Assembly (NCBI GenBank): GCA_038501785.1
Contig: JBAMJR010000170.1
Location: forward strand, 1,832,501-1,896,500
Source of the DNA: Myoxocephalus aenaeus
Taxonomy: Eukaryota > Chordata > Actinopteri > Perciformes > Cottidae
Direction: 5' to 3'
DNA: 64,000 nucleotides
Positions 35,401-48,369 of the stretch are shown in pieces. The translations under genes were made by a program, and so were the position numbers. The notes under the pieces are model-generated. The model saw nothing but the letters and a program-made list of their open reading frames with translations, ran no database searches and was not told the DNA's origin. How positions within the stretch are numbered: position 1 is the first letter of the stretch; the number at the start of each line of letters is the position of its first letter.

Positions 35401-38400
35401 ACACATTTCCCTAAAAATCTCTAATGTCGTCTTTTTTTTTTTTGTTGCAAGCTTTTATTTACAAATACAAACGAATGTCAGACAGAAGAACAATATTTTG
35501 TATCTTATGCAGAAATTCGGTCAGGTAACTCCAAACAACCAGCAAACAAACTGGGAATCAAAGGCAACATTAAACACCAACAACTGCTGAAAAAAATAAT
35601 ATATATATCAAACAATACAAAACAACACAACCATCAATAAGGAGAATAAATAAATAAATAAAAATGTATACATTTTCATCAAATAGATAAATTCAATGTC
35701 TAATTCATTTGGGGGAAAACTCACTATCTTACTGTAGCAAGTGCATTAGTCTAACTACGTGCTTTATTATTATAATTTTGTAATTATTCCATCTGTTATC
35801 TTCGGGACATGCTTGTAAAGAATCGCATTGAGTTTAGAAAAATGACAAATATCAAAATCATGAATGAGCAAGAGGAAAAGTGGCTTTTCAGACCATGAAT
35901 GTCTGTATAGAAATGAATGGAAATCCATGCAATAGTAATATAAAAAAAATTATAGCTATTTCATTGTGGGTTGCCTGACACAACATGGGTGAAAATGTAA
36001 TCCATGATGTTGTGAAGGCCCCCGTGTTACTATTTGTCCCTGAAGGCGTCACCTTCCTGGAGCTCCGAGGAAATAAAAGCACGACTCCATCTTTGCTCTG
36101 CTCTCTTTTTCCTCACTCATCCCTGCCAGCGTCCGCCTGTTTCGCCCTTGTTTGCTTTTCTTGCTCACACATTCACATCTACATTAGTGATGTTACTCAC
36201 TGACACACTCCACATGTACAAATTCATACCTTTAATTAACCTTCATGCATTGTGTCCATTCCTGGATTTGTCACAGCCTCTGAGTCGGGTTACGGCAGTG
36301 TGTATCTTCTGCCGCACCCCTTTGTTAAAGCTTTACTTTTAGTGAGTCTGATTAAGAATAATATAATATAATAAAGAGGGAAACATCAGCCTCAGATAAA
36401 TCAAAAATATCTGTTGAATTGGTATTGACATTGAAGGCATGTATTGCTCTGTGTCGTCGTTACACTCTGCCCCACATGTTTTATGGATCATAAGAGTCAA
36501 TCGGTGTGATTGAGATCGACTCTACATCTTAGTGACAGATCTAAGTAATCAATGTTGGCTCACATGGCTGCCACGAGCCAGAAAAGCTCCTTTTATTTAA
36601 TATTAATCTCTGCGTTGTTGACATCACATAACATTTAAGTTTACATAGTCACGCTGTACTTTTTCTCTGTCAGTCTGTCTGAACATTTTTGATAAAGTTT
36701 TTTTTTTACTGTCAGACAAAGCTTTCAAATTCTAAATTAAGGTTTGCATGAGGATAACCAACTCCATGTGGACGAGCAGAAAATGACAAGTGACTGTTCT
36801 GCTCGGGTGAAATATCAAGCTCCTGCCTCAGCTTCGCATAAGAAAATACCTTGAAGTGCGATAAAAATAAATAAATAGACGAGCATATTCTGTTTTACTG
36901 TGATGAGGCAAAAGAAAATTAAAACACAGGAGGGAAATTACTCCTGAGAGTTGAATTCAGGCCCTTATCTTGTTGGCTGAGGAGACACGTTTATGTGTTT
37001 CATTTCAGAGGGATTTAAAGGTAAAGAAAGGACTATATTTTGGAGTTTCTATGAGTACAGTTTTTAACTTAATGAACAACTGAATACAACAGAAAGTTAA
37101 TTGCACTGCACTTCCTGTTACATTCAAGAACTCAGTGAACAGCGGTTTCACGTCTGTGAAGGTCACCATTTCCAACACTAGAATGAAATGAAATGTAATG
37201 TTAATGTTAGACCGCTGAATACGTTTTGTTCAAATAGTTCAGCTTTCAAATGATTCTACAACAGGGGGACTTTGAGGGGACATTCATTTTCATTTCATCC
37301 TGAAGCTTTTTGTGTTTGTTACAGCCTTCAGGGAAACAACACATTGTATAATGTTCTGTTTTCTCCTTCTTGATGGACATTTCAATTACAAGTCAGGTTG
37401 TTACATAAACTGTGTGATGGACACAGAGGCTCAAATGTTTTTGGAAAACATAATTTTCTAACATTTAGTGAAAATGTAACACAGTCTGTATGAAAAGATC
37501 AAACTTGCTGGGAAACCTTCGGCGCTGCTAACTCTAAGAAATAGAAATGAGAACATAGAAAGAAAAAAAAATAGACTACACAGAAGTCACCTAAATTTGA
37601 TGCACTAAAGAACTAATGTACTGTAAACAATACTAAATAAACCATGAGTAAGATAAAGCATATTCTATGTATCATCTTTTATTTGTATGCTGATGTACAG
37701 CCTGCACTGTAATAGCGTGCATAGCAACAAACTAAAGGAGGAGAAAGAACAATGAAATGTAAACTATAAATAAAACTTAGGTGAGTGCAGGAAGGTTGGA
37801 GACATCTGAATCAGAAACGTACGATAAGTATTTTTACTTCAAATGCGGCATTGATTAGCATCGTCACTATCAACGCATGCTTTATTCATGATACTTTAGA
37901 GATTTTCTCTCATGTGCAAGTGACAAGAACAATATCTGAATTGCAGACTCATTTTTCAAGAGAGAAATATTTGCCTTGAAGGAAAATGAATGTGTGATTA
38001 AAATACAATTGCATTGAGGCTTGAAATAACGAGACAAATATGTATTATTTTGATGTATTGCTTGTTGTTCACCAAAAAACAATGACTATATATTACTTTA
38101 CTGGTTACAACAGCAGAAAGGAATCAATTCTTTACTTTCTGTCACTGGTTTGTCAAAGGGGCCTTTAAACAACGCCAAAGCCTTCACGCCCACGTGTCAC
38201 ATCTTCTGTATTCAATAAATGCAGGAACAGAATGTGCGACATTGTAATTTCTTAACTGCCAGGTAGCCCACAGTTTAGAGATATTAATGACCATCAACAT
38301 CTTACAAAATGTTGGCAGAATCGGATAGGAACCCTTTCGCACCATTTCCCACTGGAATCACATTTAGTCATCCCTTTTTGTAGTCATAAATAAAGTCAAC

Positions 38401-41400
38401 ATGTGTTTTGTTTTTTAAATGTATCGTTAATAGTTTTTTAATATTAAAAGGAAGTTAAAAAGAAGGTACTTCAGGAAATATAAAAAATTCTATTTTGTGC
38501 GGAACGCTGGACACTTCTCCCCCTTAATGGCCGCCATCTTGGCTATACTTAGCGGAAGAGAGCGAGAGGTCAGGGGGTCAAATGGCTGGATAGTTGTAGA
38601 TAGGTACTAGTAGATACGTAGCTTGTCCTTCTCCAGAGCAGAGGGGAATGAGGCAGAGGGACCCAGCACTGCCGCCGGCCACCAGCCCGCCGTTCGCCTC
38701 ATTTTCTGTAACCAGTGTAGCGTTAAAGCCTGGTGGAATTAGCAAACTTGCAGAAAATAAGCTGATCAAAGTTGTCATTCATCTGGCGATAGCAATGTGC
38801 GCTGTGACGAGAGTGTGGATGAAGCATGAAGTTGTTAAATGTGCTGCTTGTGTTATTTGTTGATGCTGAACAACCTTTAGTTTAGTTTAAGATAGCTAAG
38901 TTAGCTAGTTTAAGTTAGCCCGCTATAACGGTCCCAACGGCAACGGTAGACAAATGCTCTAACCATCCTGCTATGTTGATTTGAAGGACAAGGTCTGTTT
39001 TATTCCCATTTTATATCTATGGTACTAGCGCAGTACCCACATGGCAGTAGCTGACATGTCGCGGATGTAGCATGTTGGTGTATTGAAGAGTCGGATCGCT
39101 ACATCAGCTACATGGACCCAAGCGATATTTACAGGGACATTTATGTGCCGTTTAATGAGCTGCAGCTGAGCTGCTAATCCGCAACTAGGCCTGAAAACTT
39201 AACTATGCACTTTTGTTTGGATGCTCATTCAACAAGTTAAAGTGCGGTACAATACATGTGTTTGTGTTAGATAAGAGGGAGACTTGAGCAGGAGAGCTGT
39301 GGCTCTTTTGTTGGCAGCTCAGTGTGACCGTATGCTCTGCCTCTGATAGACAGCCGACCTTCATCAATGAAATGTGATCACAGACTGTTTCATCAATGAA
39401 ATGTTGCTGTAATTGGATTCAACTCGGTGCAATTCCATCCGCCTATTAGGACTTTTTTTTAACACTCTTTCTGCAAAGTATCGTTGCCCTACAGTTAACC
39501 TTCAATCATTGCACAGTGCATCTTCTCATCTCAAAGAGATGCCTCTTAGATGGCAGTTGACCTCAGGTACTTAACCTTCCCCCATGATGAGATCTTTTTT
39601 TTATCGTATTTCTGGGCAGATATTTAAGGATTAATATTTAGGATGGTGTTCTCTGAAAACAAAAACAAAAGGCTTCTGAAAAACGGGGCTCGTGCAGACA
39701 GAAAGGTCACCTACGTTTGAGGCCTTGTGTGGTGTTACACTACTCATTCCTGAAAGCTATCACATTCCTGTAATGCAGTACTCATTTACTGCCTAAAGCT
39801 GTTTATTTTTAAACCAACCGAGAGAGAAAAATAAACCATGAACCAATGCATACCTCCTTTATTTCATTTTCTGTATGTCATGCTATTACAACACAACCAT
39901 GATAGTCAGTGCTAACATTTTCATCCTAAACTGTGAGCTTGTCTATCACATCCTGTCTGTGCACGGAAAACTGTGATATGTTACAGTATAGTTTAGTTGA
40001 ACAGCTCTTTACATCAGCGTGGTTGAGTCCGTTTTTTTTTCTTTCTAATTTGCAAAATAAACCTAAATCGACAAATCCACTAAACAGAGATAATCCTAAA
40101 CTAAGAGAGGCTTCAGAACAAAGACCAGAGTTGGAGAAAGAAGACGTAAATAAAAAAATAAAATGATGAGAGAAGTATTCAGGCACTTAGAAATACTCTC
40201 GGGTCCTTGGCTACACTGTGCTTCATTACATTGTACATGCATTTTATAGCCTATCCTGATCCTGTCATGAGGAGTATGAGGTCGCCTCTACAAGACAAGG
40301 CTTTAGCACATTCAAGAACAACTAATTAAAGGGATTTCAAGTATTTCACACAACATCAACGTTCCTATTTACATGTGATCCTAGTGTTCTCTACTTACGT
40401 ATTCTCATTGCATATCCCCTAAGACGTTTTTAACAACCATTATTCTACAAAGTCTGTGACAAACAAAACATGAAGCGAGAGGAAATTTCACAAGATACCA
40501 GCAACACCCAGTATCCAACACGTCACCAATCATGTGCAGGAATTCTTTTAGGTTATTATTTAAAGTAGTTAGTATTTATAAAATGAGCTTTTATTTTTTA
40601 TTTTTTTGGTGAAAATCTATTTTTCTGTATTTTTACATACCACCCTTGTCTTTCATGTGGCTTTCATTGGATTTCTCTTGGCATATGTTCCAGTGGCCGT
40701 GATGGAAAGGAAGCCATTTGAGAAAATGACAGCATCAATTTTCTCTTCACCCACTGCCGGGAACATTACTGTACACAGTGTTATTAAAGGGAAATGATGC
40801 ATGCACTTGCTGCTCGTCTTGAATAGGGATGGTTGTGTTGATTTGTCATGACTGAGATGATCGCATAGTCTGCCATCCCCAAATTTGAGAAATCTGTCCT
40901 CCCCTTGAAAGGGCCTGGTAAAAATGAAATTGAGTGAAGGCAAACGGTAACAATTAACAGTAAAGAGCATTGACTCTGAATGACTGAAGTAAACACAAAA
41001 CAACAACAAGAGTTCACTGACATTTAGCCTTGTGCTTACTCCTGTTCAGTACAGATACACAAAGACTGACTGACAACAGCTGACTGAAGACAACAGAAAC
41101 ATAGACTTCACAAACTGAGGGAAGTAACGTACAGGACAACACAGCAACAGCCTGTTCACCACTCCCCAAAACCTTCGATTCCAAAACATCAAATAAGACA
41201 CACTTATATTCTTTGACAAAATAATCTCAACTCACTCACTAGCTAGTTCACATCTCACCGTCTTCATCTGCAGAGAGAGTATTCGGGCCACGTGATGACC
41301 CTTCATACATGGGGGGCCATTCTGCCAAAACCGAGACCAAGTTCAGGGACGTTTTAACGTCTTGTGCCAATGTTCTCGCATTCAGCTAAATCTCCACTCG

Positions 41401-41452
41401 GCAACTAAGGCGTGGTTAAGGTTTGGGAACGTTTGTGGTCACGGCAAATACA

Positions 41453-41842
41453 CTATGATTGAGTACAGGGGGAAATTGATGTTACGGTTAATAAAAAAGT
41501 TAATTTGACCTCCACACCTAAAGTTCGCACGACTTCCTCCATTGGCACCGAATGATGATGTTGAATGTCGTTCCTCGGGACCCTTTCCCAGTCACTTCTG
41601 TGACCAGTTTTGGATATTGATGTCCTTGTTGTTTCGCCAATATAGCGTTCCTTACTACTGTTGCTTTGGAAACCATTCATGAGGGTCTTGTCTTGGTGAA
41701 CTAGCTGAGATCTTAAGGTGCTGAACTCCCATTGACTTGAATACCTTGGCTGGATCCCACTGGGATGCTTCTGGTGGTAATTAAGCGTCCATATTGGTCT
41801 TAAATTGAGAATCTCAATCCTTGTGAGTGTCATAATGAGCAC
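41453..41842 (-). pseudogene. possible Penelope-like element remnant (GIY-YIG-like)
   Basis: A 129-codon open frame contains YIGETTRTSISKTGHRSDW, which resembles the start of GIY-YIG nuclease domains at the end of Penelope-like retroelements. Nothing else in the frame is recognisable and the catalytic Arg/Glu pattern cannot be confirmed. Weak. Confidence 0.2.
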
Positions 41843-44827
41843 TGGTTGTCACATGATTGAGGTTCCGGTTCAAGTTTGCCATGTCAAGTGAACACACTCC
41901 ATCTGCTGATGAAGACTAGAGATTAAGTCTTCATCAAAATGTGAAGCGAGTCAAGATTATTTTGTGGAAACTACTATTCCCAAGGTCAAGAATGAACTGT
42001 CTCACTTATTCAAGTCCAATTTTAAAATACCATTGGCAATCTCCTGTTCAATACCTCTTAACATTCAGGGTCTTCATCAATTAAATTTTTTTTGGACAAG
42101 AATATACCGTAGATTCCTGCCATTTTTATTCCGGAAGCTAGATTAATTTTTAAAACCAATGGATATATTGGATACCATTTCCTTTCAGCTAACTGTACCA
42201 AGCGTGTTCATGTTTTAAGGCATAAAGATAAAAAAAATTTAAATGCATGTATTCATATGAGCAGAATGGCCAGTTTGGAGCCAAAAATAATGCTTGAAGA
42301 TGTTTATGTTGAGTAGCCCAAACTGACATGTAATTGATGGGATTCTGTAGAGGGCAAAGCATGCACTGGTTGTCAAAAAAAAAGGAAGCTGTATCGGCCA
42401 AGAAAGCTCTTCATTAAATCTGAGGTTTCTGGGGATATTTTTAAATAATTACATAGTGTGACAAATTCCTCGTTTGATAAATGTAACATTCATTTTGATA
42501 ATAGAAATGAGGTTATTTAAAAATATGTCATTTCAAGGCAGATAAATCAATCTTATATAAATAAACATTCATCTTAGTATGCTGCAAAATTGAACACATA
42601 ACCATTTAAATGTCAAATTGTTCTGAATGGAAATTGTTATTTTGCTTGCCAGGACAACCTTTCAGGGCATGTGGATCTTTGTTGATGTGCCTTAATGTGT
42701 TTGGGTGTAGTGACCGAGTTGTTAACGGAGATGACTCCCTTGTTTGGCAGGTTGTGTTGCCGTCTTTACAAAAAAATATTTGCTCAGCGTCTCATTATCT
42801 CAAAAAGATATTATCATGTCATAATGATGTATTGTTCTTGTTTTGAATACAAAACAATTCATTAAGTATGAACAGGAAACGTTTTTGTTAAAACAGAATA
42901 TCACTTCATCCAGAAACCTTCTCGTTAGAAAGTGGAGCCGCTTGTATGCCTAAGAGGCAAAATGTGGGGTAAAACAATTACAGTGTGGTGTCTGTAATGT
43001 ACTCACTATTGCTTGGAAAGCTTATTTGCTGTGAGTGCAAAGTGATAACTGAGGGCGACCATTTTAACATTCAGATATCAGAGCTACTTCCATCTGGGTT
43101 TTGGTGGTTGGAGAGTAAGAATGTGGTTTATTTTATGACCATGAGCTCATGGTTTGGTTGTGTGGCTAGAAATCACTTTAAAAATGCAGCAACGAACCGA
43201 TGTCTGTCTTCTTTTTCTCATGACATAATATTGTTTTAATGAGCTAAAGTGCTGTGTCGTTATAATAACAAAGGTTTCTTGTTTTAATATAATATACTGC
43301 GGTATTGTGTAACAAAAACGGTTTCTTGATATGACCGGATAAAGTGATAAGTGGTTATAAAAGTTTCTTGTTGAAACTCAATAATTTTGCATGTAGTAAT
43401 AACAAAAAAAACCCCGATGTAATTGTCTTGTTCACCATAAACAGATTCTCCTCATGAACTCTCCTCCTCAATGATTAATCCCAGAGCTACTCAGGAGCCA
43501 CCAACTAACCCTGTAATTTTAGCTAAAAAGCCTTATTCTCAAACCTAAATACAAATCATAATTTGGATTAGCCTTACAACTATCACATTTCTGTATAAAA
43601 AGCATACTCCATAATGCCATTATTGAAAAATAATGCATGCTATTGCATGGGCAATTTGCACCAACATTTGCATTATTGTTCAATAGCTGCACAAAAGTAG
43701 ATTATCCTGCTTACACCATGGCCACTTGCTACATTTAAAATATAAGTATTGTTTCTCTAATGTATGGGGCAGTACATTCTTTAAATGTAAACTTTGTATT
43801 GGTACTAAAGCTAGCTACAATTTATACTCACTATCACTTAATTTATTTTAATAATTTAATATATGATAATTTTGAGTGGGAAAGGAAAACGTTGTTGAAC
43901 TTTGCCATTCATTTGCACATCCACCCACATTGCAACGATACAAAGACGATTGAAAAGTTTCCTTTCAGAGGTCAAAACTTTGACACAATATATCTCAGAA
44001 TTTGCACTTAGCCAAATTTTTGAGTAAGTATTTTATTTGTAATCATTCCTAACCTTTCATTTGTTTCGTTACTGAAATGGGCTTCCATAGCGTCCAGTAT
44101 TCTCTGTAGCTGCGACTTGGGTTACTAAATGCTTCAGTGAGTGGTCGTCTCTTAAAATGGATTTTTCATTTTGAATTGTCTGAATAAAAAGCTCAAGGCA
44201 AGCAGGGAGATATGACTACTTTACATCTGAATACCCCATATCCAAGGCCTTACTGGTCTACAATATAACACAATGTACAGATCAAATGGTCTCCATAAGC
44301 AGGCAATAGCCTCAGATATGCTGTCAATATAAATATTTAAGTTAACAGTTAATTTGAGGGGGAATGAAAGAAGCAGTTGCAAGTGTTTGCAAAACTCACT
44401 TTAACGTGGGGCTTTGAGATACCCAAATCAGGGCTCTGGGAAAAGACGTTTAGGGTGTCAAGTCTTACAAATATATTTCTTTTTATCAGATATTCCAAAT
44501 TTTCATCTATAAAAAGCCTTTATCATGTCAATGTTTGAACCTGAGATTAAAATGTTCAAAGCTCCATATGCAATTTTTTTGTAGAAAAGACAATGTTGGT
44601 GTTAGACTATTAGACTCTCTGGCCTTCCTTCTCATCTCATCTCAGATCAGACATCAACAAACCCTGGAAAGAACATACACAGACAGAATCCCTAAAATAC
44701 AAAGATTTCTCAGCAGAATTGATGCTCACATCACCTAAAAGTTTGAAATAGTAAACACTACAAATGTGGGTCCTGTTACAATAAACATTTTGGTGTTCAT
44801 TATGTCTGTGTCACTTTGAAACAGCTG

Positions 44828-45610
44828 TCAGACAACAGTGCTTATGTCGTCGACCTCGTCCGGTTTCTTGGGCTTGCTGGGCAGAGACTTGAGGTACTCC
44901 AGGTGGCGCCGGGCGTCCTCCTGGTTCTGACGGACATAATACACAACGTATGAAATGACCATGGCAAACCAGCCGAACATGGTCACCAGCATCGCGTAGT
45001 CTGTGGTCCTTTTGGCCAGGTTACAGAGGTCCGTATCCACCGTCAAGAAAGGTCGAACCTCCTGGTCGCGGAGCTCCGAGCTCCTGCAGAGGACCCGGGC
45101 GGCGGCCTCGTGGTTGTGGGCCATCCCGCCGATGGCTTGCTGGAGGGCGCAGTCGCAATGCCAGGGGTTATCGTCCACAATGACGCGGGCCTTGAGCCGA
45201 GCGAAGGCATCCTTGTGTACGCTAGTGATGCGGTTGTGGGAGAGGTCCAGCACCTGTAACGTGGCCTCGATGCCACTGAAGGCACCTTCCCCTAAGGTCT
45301 CCACCGCGTTGTACGAAAGGTTGAGCTCCCTCAAAAGCCTCAGTCCGTGGAAGGCTTGATCCGGCACGGCGCCTATCTGGTTGTGGTCCAGCCTCAGCAG
45401 GACGGTGTCGACCGGGAGGCTCGGCGGGATCTCTTTGAGGCGGGACTGACTGCAGGTCACGTTGAGGCCGTGGAGGTGGAGTTCGCGTTGGCAGACGCAG
45501 CCCTTCGGACACATGCTGGCCGAGGGGAAGCACAGGGCCATGAGGACAAGGCTCTGAAGGAGCAGGCACATGGGGATGGAGCGCGACAGCCACAAGTCCA
45601 GCAAAGTCAT
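44828..45610 (-). CDS. lrrc3b: LRRC3B-like leucine-rich repeat membrane protein
   Basis: A single coding exon of 260 aa; human LRRC3B is about 259. The start chosen is MTLLDLWLSRSIPMC at 45610, which aligns with the family start; an in-frame ATG at 45673 would add 21 unrelated residues. Order: signal peptide (about 1-34, LLLQSLVLMALCF), N-terminal cysteine cap (CPKGCVCQ...VTC), three LRRs (LRLDHNQIGAVPDQAF, LRELNLSYNAVETLGEGAF, LQVLDLSHNRITSVHKDAF), C-terminal cap starting NPWHCDC, a transmembrane helix (YAMLVTMFGWFAMVISYVVY), then a cytoplasmic tail with NQEDARRHLEYLKSLPS ending DDISTVV. That ending and helix identify the LRRC3 family, and DDISTVV points to LRRC3B. LRRC3B is a type I membrane protein reported as a growth suppressor in mammals; its biochemical role is unclear. 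Compared with human it has a few extra residues after the first cysteines (QRELHLHG). A teleost duplicate of lrrc3b is possible. Confidence 0.92.
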   Translation of the reverse strand: MTLLDLWLSRSIPMCLLLQSLVLMALCFPSASMCPKGCVCQRELHLHGLNVTCSQSRLKEIPPSLPVDTVLLRLDHNQIGAVPDQAFHGLRLLRELNLSYNAVETLGEGAFSGIEATLQVLDLSHNRITSVHKDAFARLKARVIVDDNPWHCDCALQQAIGGMAHNHEAAARVLCRSSELRDQEVRPFLTVDTDLCNLAKRTTDYAMLVTMFGWFAMVISYVVYYVRQNQEDARRHLEYLKSLPSKPKKPDEVDDISTVV

Positions 45611-45756
45611 ACTGACCGGCCGCCAGCAGCATCCCGCCTGGGGCCGCAACACTGCCACTGGTCCCTTACACACATCGCATCGTGGCGACTGGTCCTCACT
45701 GTCTGCCCACTGGAGATCCTGGAGTGTGAACGGATGTTAACATGCTGCGTTGAGGC
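45611..45756 (-). other. lrrc3b: 5' UTR part of the LRRC3B-like coding exon
   Basis: The minus strand shows CTGTTTAATCTTATTTCAG then GCCTCAACG at 45756, a strong acceptor 146 nt before the start codon. The coding exon is therefore probably preceded by one or more non-coding exons to the right. Confidence 0.6.
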
Positions 45757-48037
45757 CTGAAATAAGATTAAACAGAAATACAAGTTGAACAAATAAGGTA
45801 AAAGGATACCCTGAAACTTGTTATGCAGTGTGGCCTTTTATTTGTTCTTTCATTATCACCATCACATTTGGATCAATAAGGATGTCCAAATCAAGTTATC
45901 TGGCCCAGAGTGTGATCCAAGCTCTTTTATATTGAGTATCTGCTGTCCAATTCCAAACTTACATTGACTTAAATATCGATAACTATGTATCTGACTGATT
46001 GAAATAACAGCTTTAGCGTATTAAATCCGACCCACAGATGTTTCACGAGCTACTCGGCTCAGGACATCTCTATTTCAAAAGTTGTTAGTTAAGCTGTGAA
46101 CTGACATGGTAAATATGTACCAAGATCAGTATTGTTATAATTAGAGTTCCTTGTTTTTAACGGGTAATACATACTCTATTATATACACTTCTCTATTCAA
46201 CAAGATCTTTTTGAGTATGAAAAATATTAATTTAATGGCATTTTACAATTATGGGCTCTGCACTTACTCTGAGAATCCATTTGATAATTTTAGAGACATA
46301 CACATTGCCACATGGCAATAATAAGCCAATTTTAGCATCTCTAGCGGCAGGGCCCCATGCATGACAATGCTGGTACTTAGGTCGGCCCACTTTTTTGGCC
46401 CACACTAAATATCCCAGAAAATATGAGATTTGTCTTTACTGCCTTTAGTATGCTAATATGCTAAACTACGTTGGTGAACATAGTAAACATTACCGAACAT
46501 GAGCATGATAGATGTATCTTTGTGAGTATTTTAGCATTTCTCTACAGCAGTACCACTGTGCTTTAGCAGGCATTCAGACCCAAAGCATGTGAAATAACAC
46601 AAGGGGCGACTTCGGTCACAGCATGTTGCGTCGGGTACTTAAATCTTACATCATACTAACCTGGATTAGAGAAACAAGACACAAATCATGTTAAATGGAT
46701 ACAAGTCTCCCATCTACACGTGTTTCAGAGGCAACAGTAGCAAGGTGAGCAATTCAAAAAGGGAGACTTTGAGTACCGCTTCTTTTTTCTTTCTTTTTTT
46801 CAGGAAAATATCAAGTTATTCATTTTTTCCTGATTCATCACCACAACTGGCCTTCACACTGAGCTGGATCGGCCATTTTGCCGTTTGCTAGATATCACTT
46901 GGTTCTATCGCCAAATAATTCATTAAAAAATATTTTTATCTAAATCAACTTCTCTCTGTGTGTCTCACTGCAAACAACGTCTAGTCTGTCAATAAGTACT
47001 GTATTCTGTACATCATACCACTGTCCCTGTTATGTTTCATCCTTGTACTCATATTAGGTGATATGGAAACTTCTATTCTCATCTCTTATCCAGGTTGCTG
47101 ATCCTCTGTCAAGGTTTCTTTGACTCCTCAACAAATGATCGTCTCTCATCTGCGTACTGAAGTGCAGGAAAATCACTATCAGACATTTGTGGATGTCCTG
47201 ACCACTTTTTATGATCCAATATGTAATTAAAGTATTTAAATTATACGGCTAACGGTACACACTTAGCTATCAACAGGCCTGCTTAGACATTCATGAAGCA
47301 ACTGTTATATGTTTTACAGCTGAATCTATACTGCATTAAGAAAATATGACCTGAAGCCTTTCCTGGGCATTTTTTGACAGATGCAATTTTTTGTGTTTTA
47401 TCAGGAAAGAAATGGGCATTTTTTGACAGCTGTCATTCGAAGAGGAATCATGTGCCTATTATTTCAAATTGACTGGATTTTCCTTGATCATGAGTCTATG
47501 GTTCAGCTCAGGACATCCTTAGATCCACTTTTATTTTAGGATGTCGATCATTAAAACTTTTATAATTGTATCTTTTTGTTTGACGTTGCAGCACAATATC
47601 CTGGTTTGGCTCATATGTGGAATTTATGTTTGCATGGAACATAAGTATGTGGTTATCTGGTTCTAATTCATTATAATCTGGTTGTCCGTGTCTGAGTTGT
47701 ATGTAAACTCATAAAACAAACTGCACGGTTCACAAAAGCGACAGCCAGCTGTCTAAATGTATAACACAACAACAAGCATCAGAGTCCGCCTGCAGAATCC
47801 TCTCAAAATCAGGTGTGTGTTGCAGCCCGACCATTAGCTCCACTTATCAATGTAATGCACATGGAGACATCTGTGAGACAGACTGTTTAAAAATAGATTA
47901 GGCATCTGAGATCAGTTCAAAAAAAAAAATCTTCTCCTTTCATTCCCTTCCAACTGTCTAGCTCACTTATGCCTAAAAACATAATGCATAATACATAAAC
48001 ACAGTTCCTTCTATCTCTGAAAGATGGAGGAAAAGTA
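45757..48037. other. non-coding DNA upstream of the LRRC3B-like coding exon
   Basis: AT-rich, with no recognised repeat, exon or RNA gene. Probably intron 1 of the LRRC3B-like gene. Confidence 0.5.
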
Positions 48038-48362
48038 TTGCCTCGCGGTTGTATGCCTCTGCCGACTGGTCAGGTTTCACATCCAAGTCTGTCCAAAATG
48101 TCATCACTTCATAATTTTATCCATTTGCGTGATAAGTAGCATATATTCTTGAGTTATGACCAAAAAAAAAGGTTTCGTGAGGTCACAGTGACCTTGACCT
48201 TTGACCACCAAAATCTAATCAGGTGTCAAGGTGGGCGTTTCAGACAAATTTGAAGAAATACCTTACAATAGCTATCAGGTTCACAAGAATGAAGCGGGCG
48301 GACGGACAAAATAATGCGACGCCGCCGGCCACGGCTGTCTCTGGCGCGGAGGCCAGCAGATA
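48038..48362 (+). repeat. teleost repeat with GACCTTGACCTTTGACCACC core
   Basis: It begins around TTGCCTCGCGGTTGTATGCC, contains GAGGTCACAGTGACCTTGACC and TTCACAAGAATGAAGCGGGC, and ends GGCCACGGCTGTCTCTGGCG. I recognise this as a common teleost interspersed repeat. It abuts the truncated LINE that follows. Confidence 0.65.
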
Positions 48363-48369
48363 GTATACA

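Larger units (their letters stand above)
31345..44827. other. intergenic region left of the LRRC3B-like gene
   Basis: It contains the 21-bp minisatellite (32981-34037), a MITE (34628-34839), a repeat fragment (35335-35400), a possible repeat block with GGCCGCCATCTTGGCTA near 38528-38545, and possible PLE remnants (41453-41940). The part just below 44828 should be the 3' UTR; an AATAAA on the minus strand at 44037-44032 is one candidate poly(A) signal. The rest is AT-rich with nothing recognised. Confidence 0.5.

Noticed and set aside
45347..45760. 137-codon plus-strand frame opposite the LRRC3B-like gene
   Set aside because: It overlaps a clearly conserved coding exon on the other strand and has no recognisable domain.
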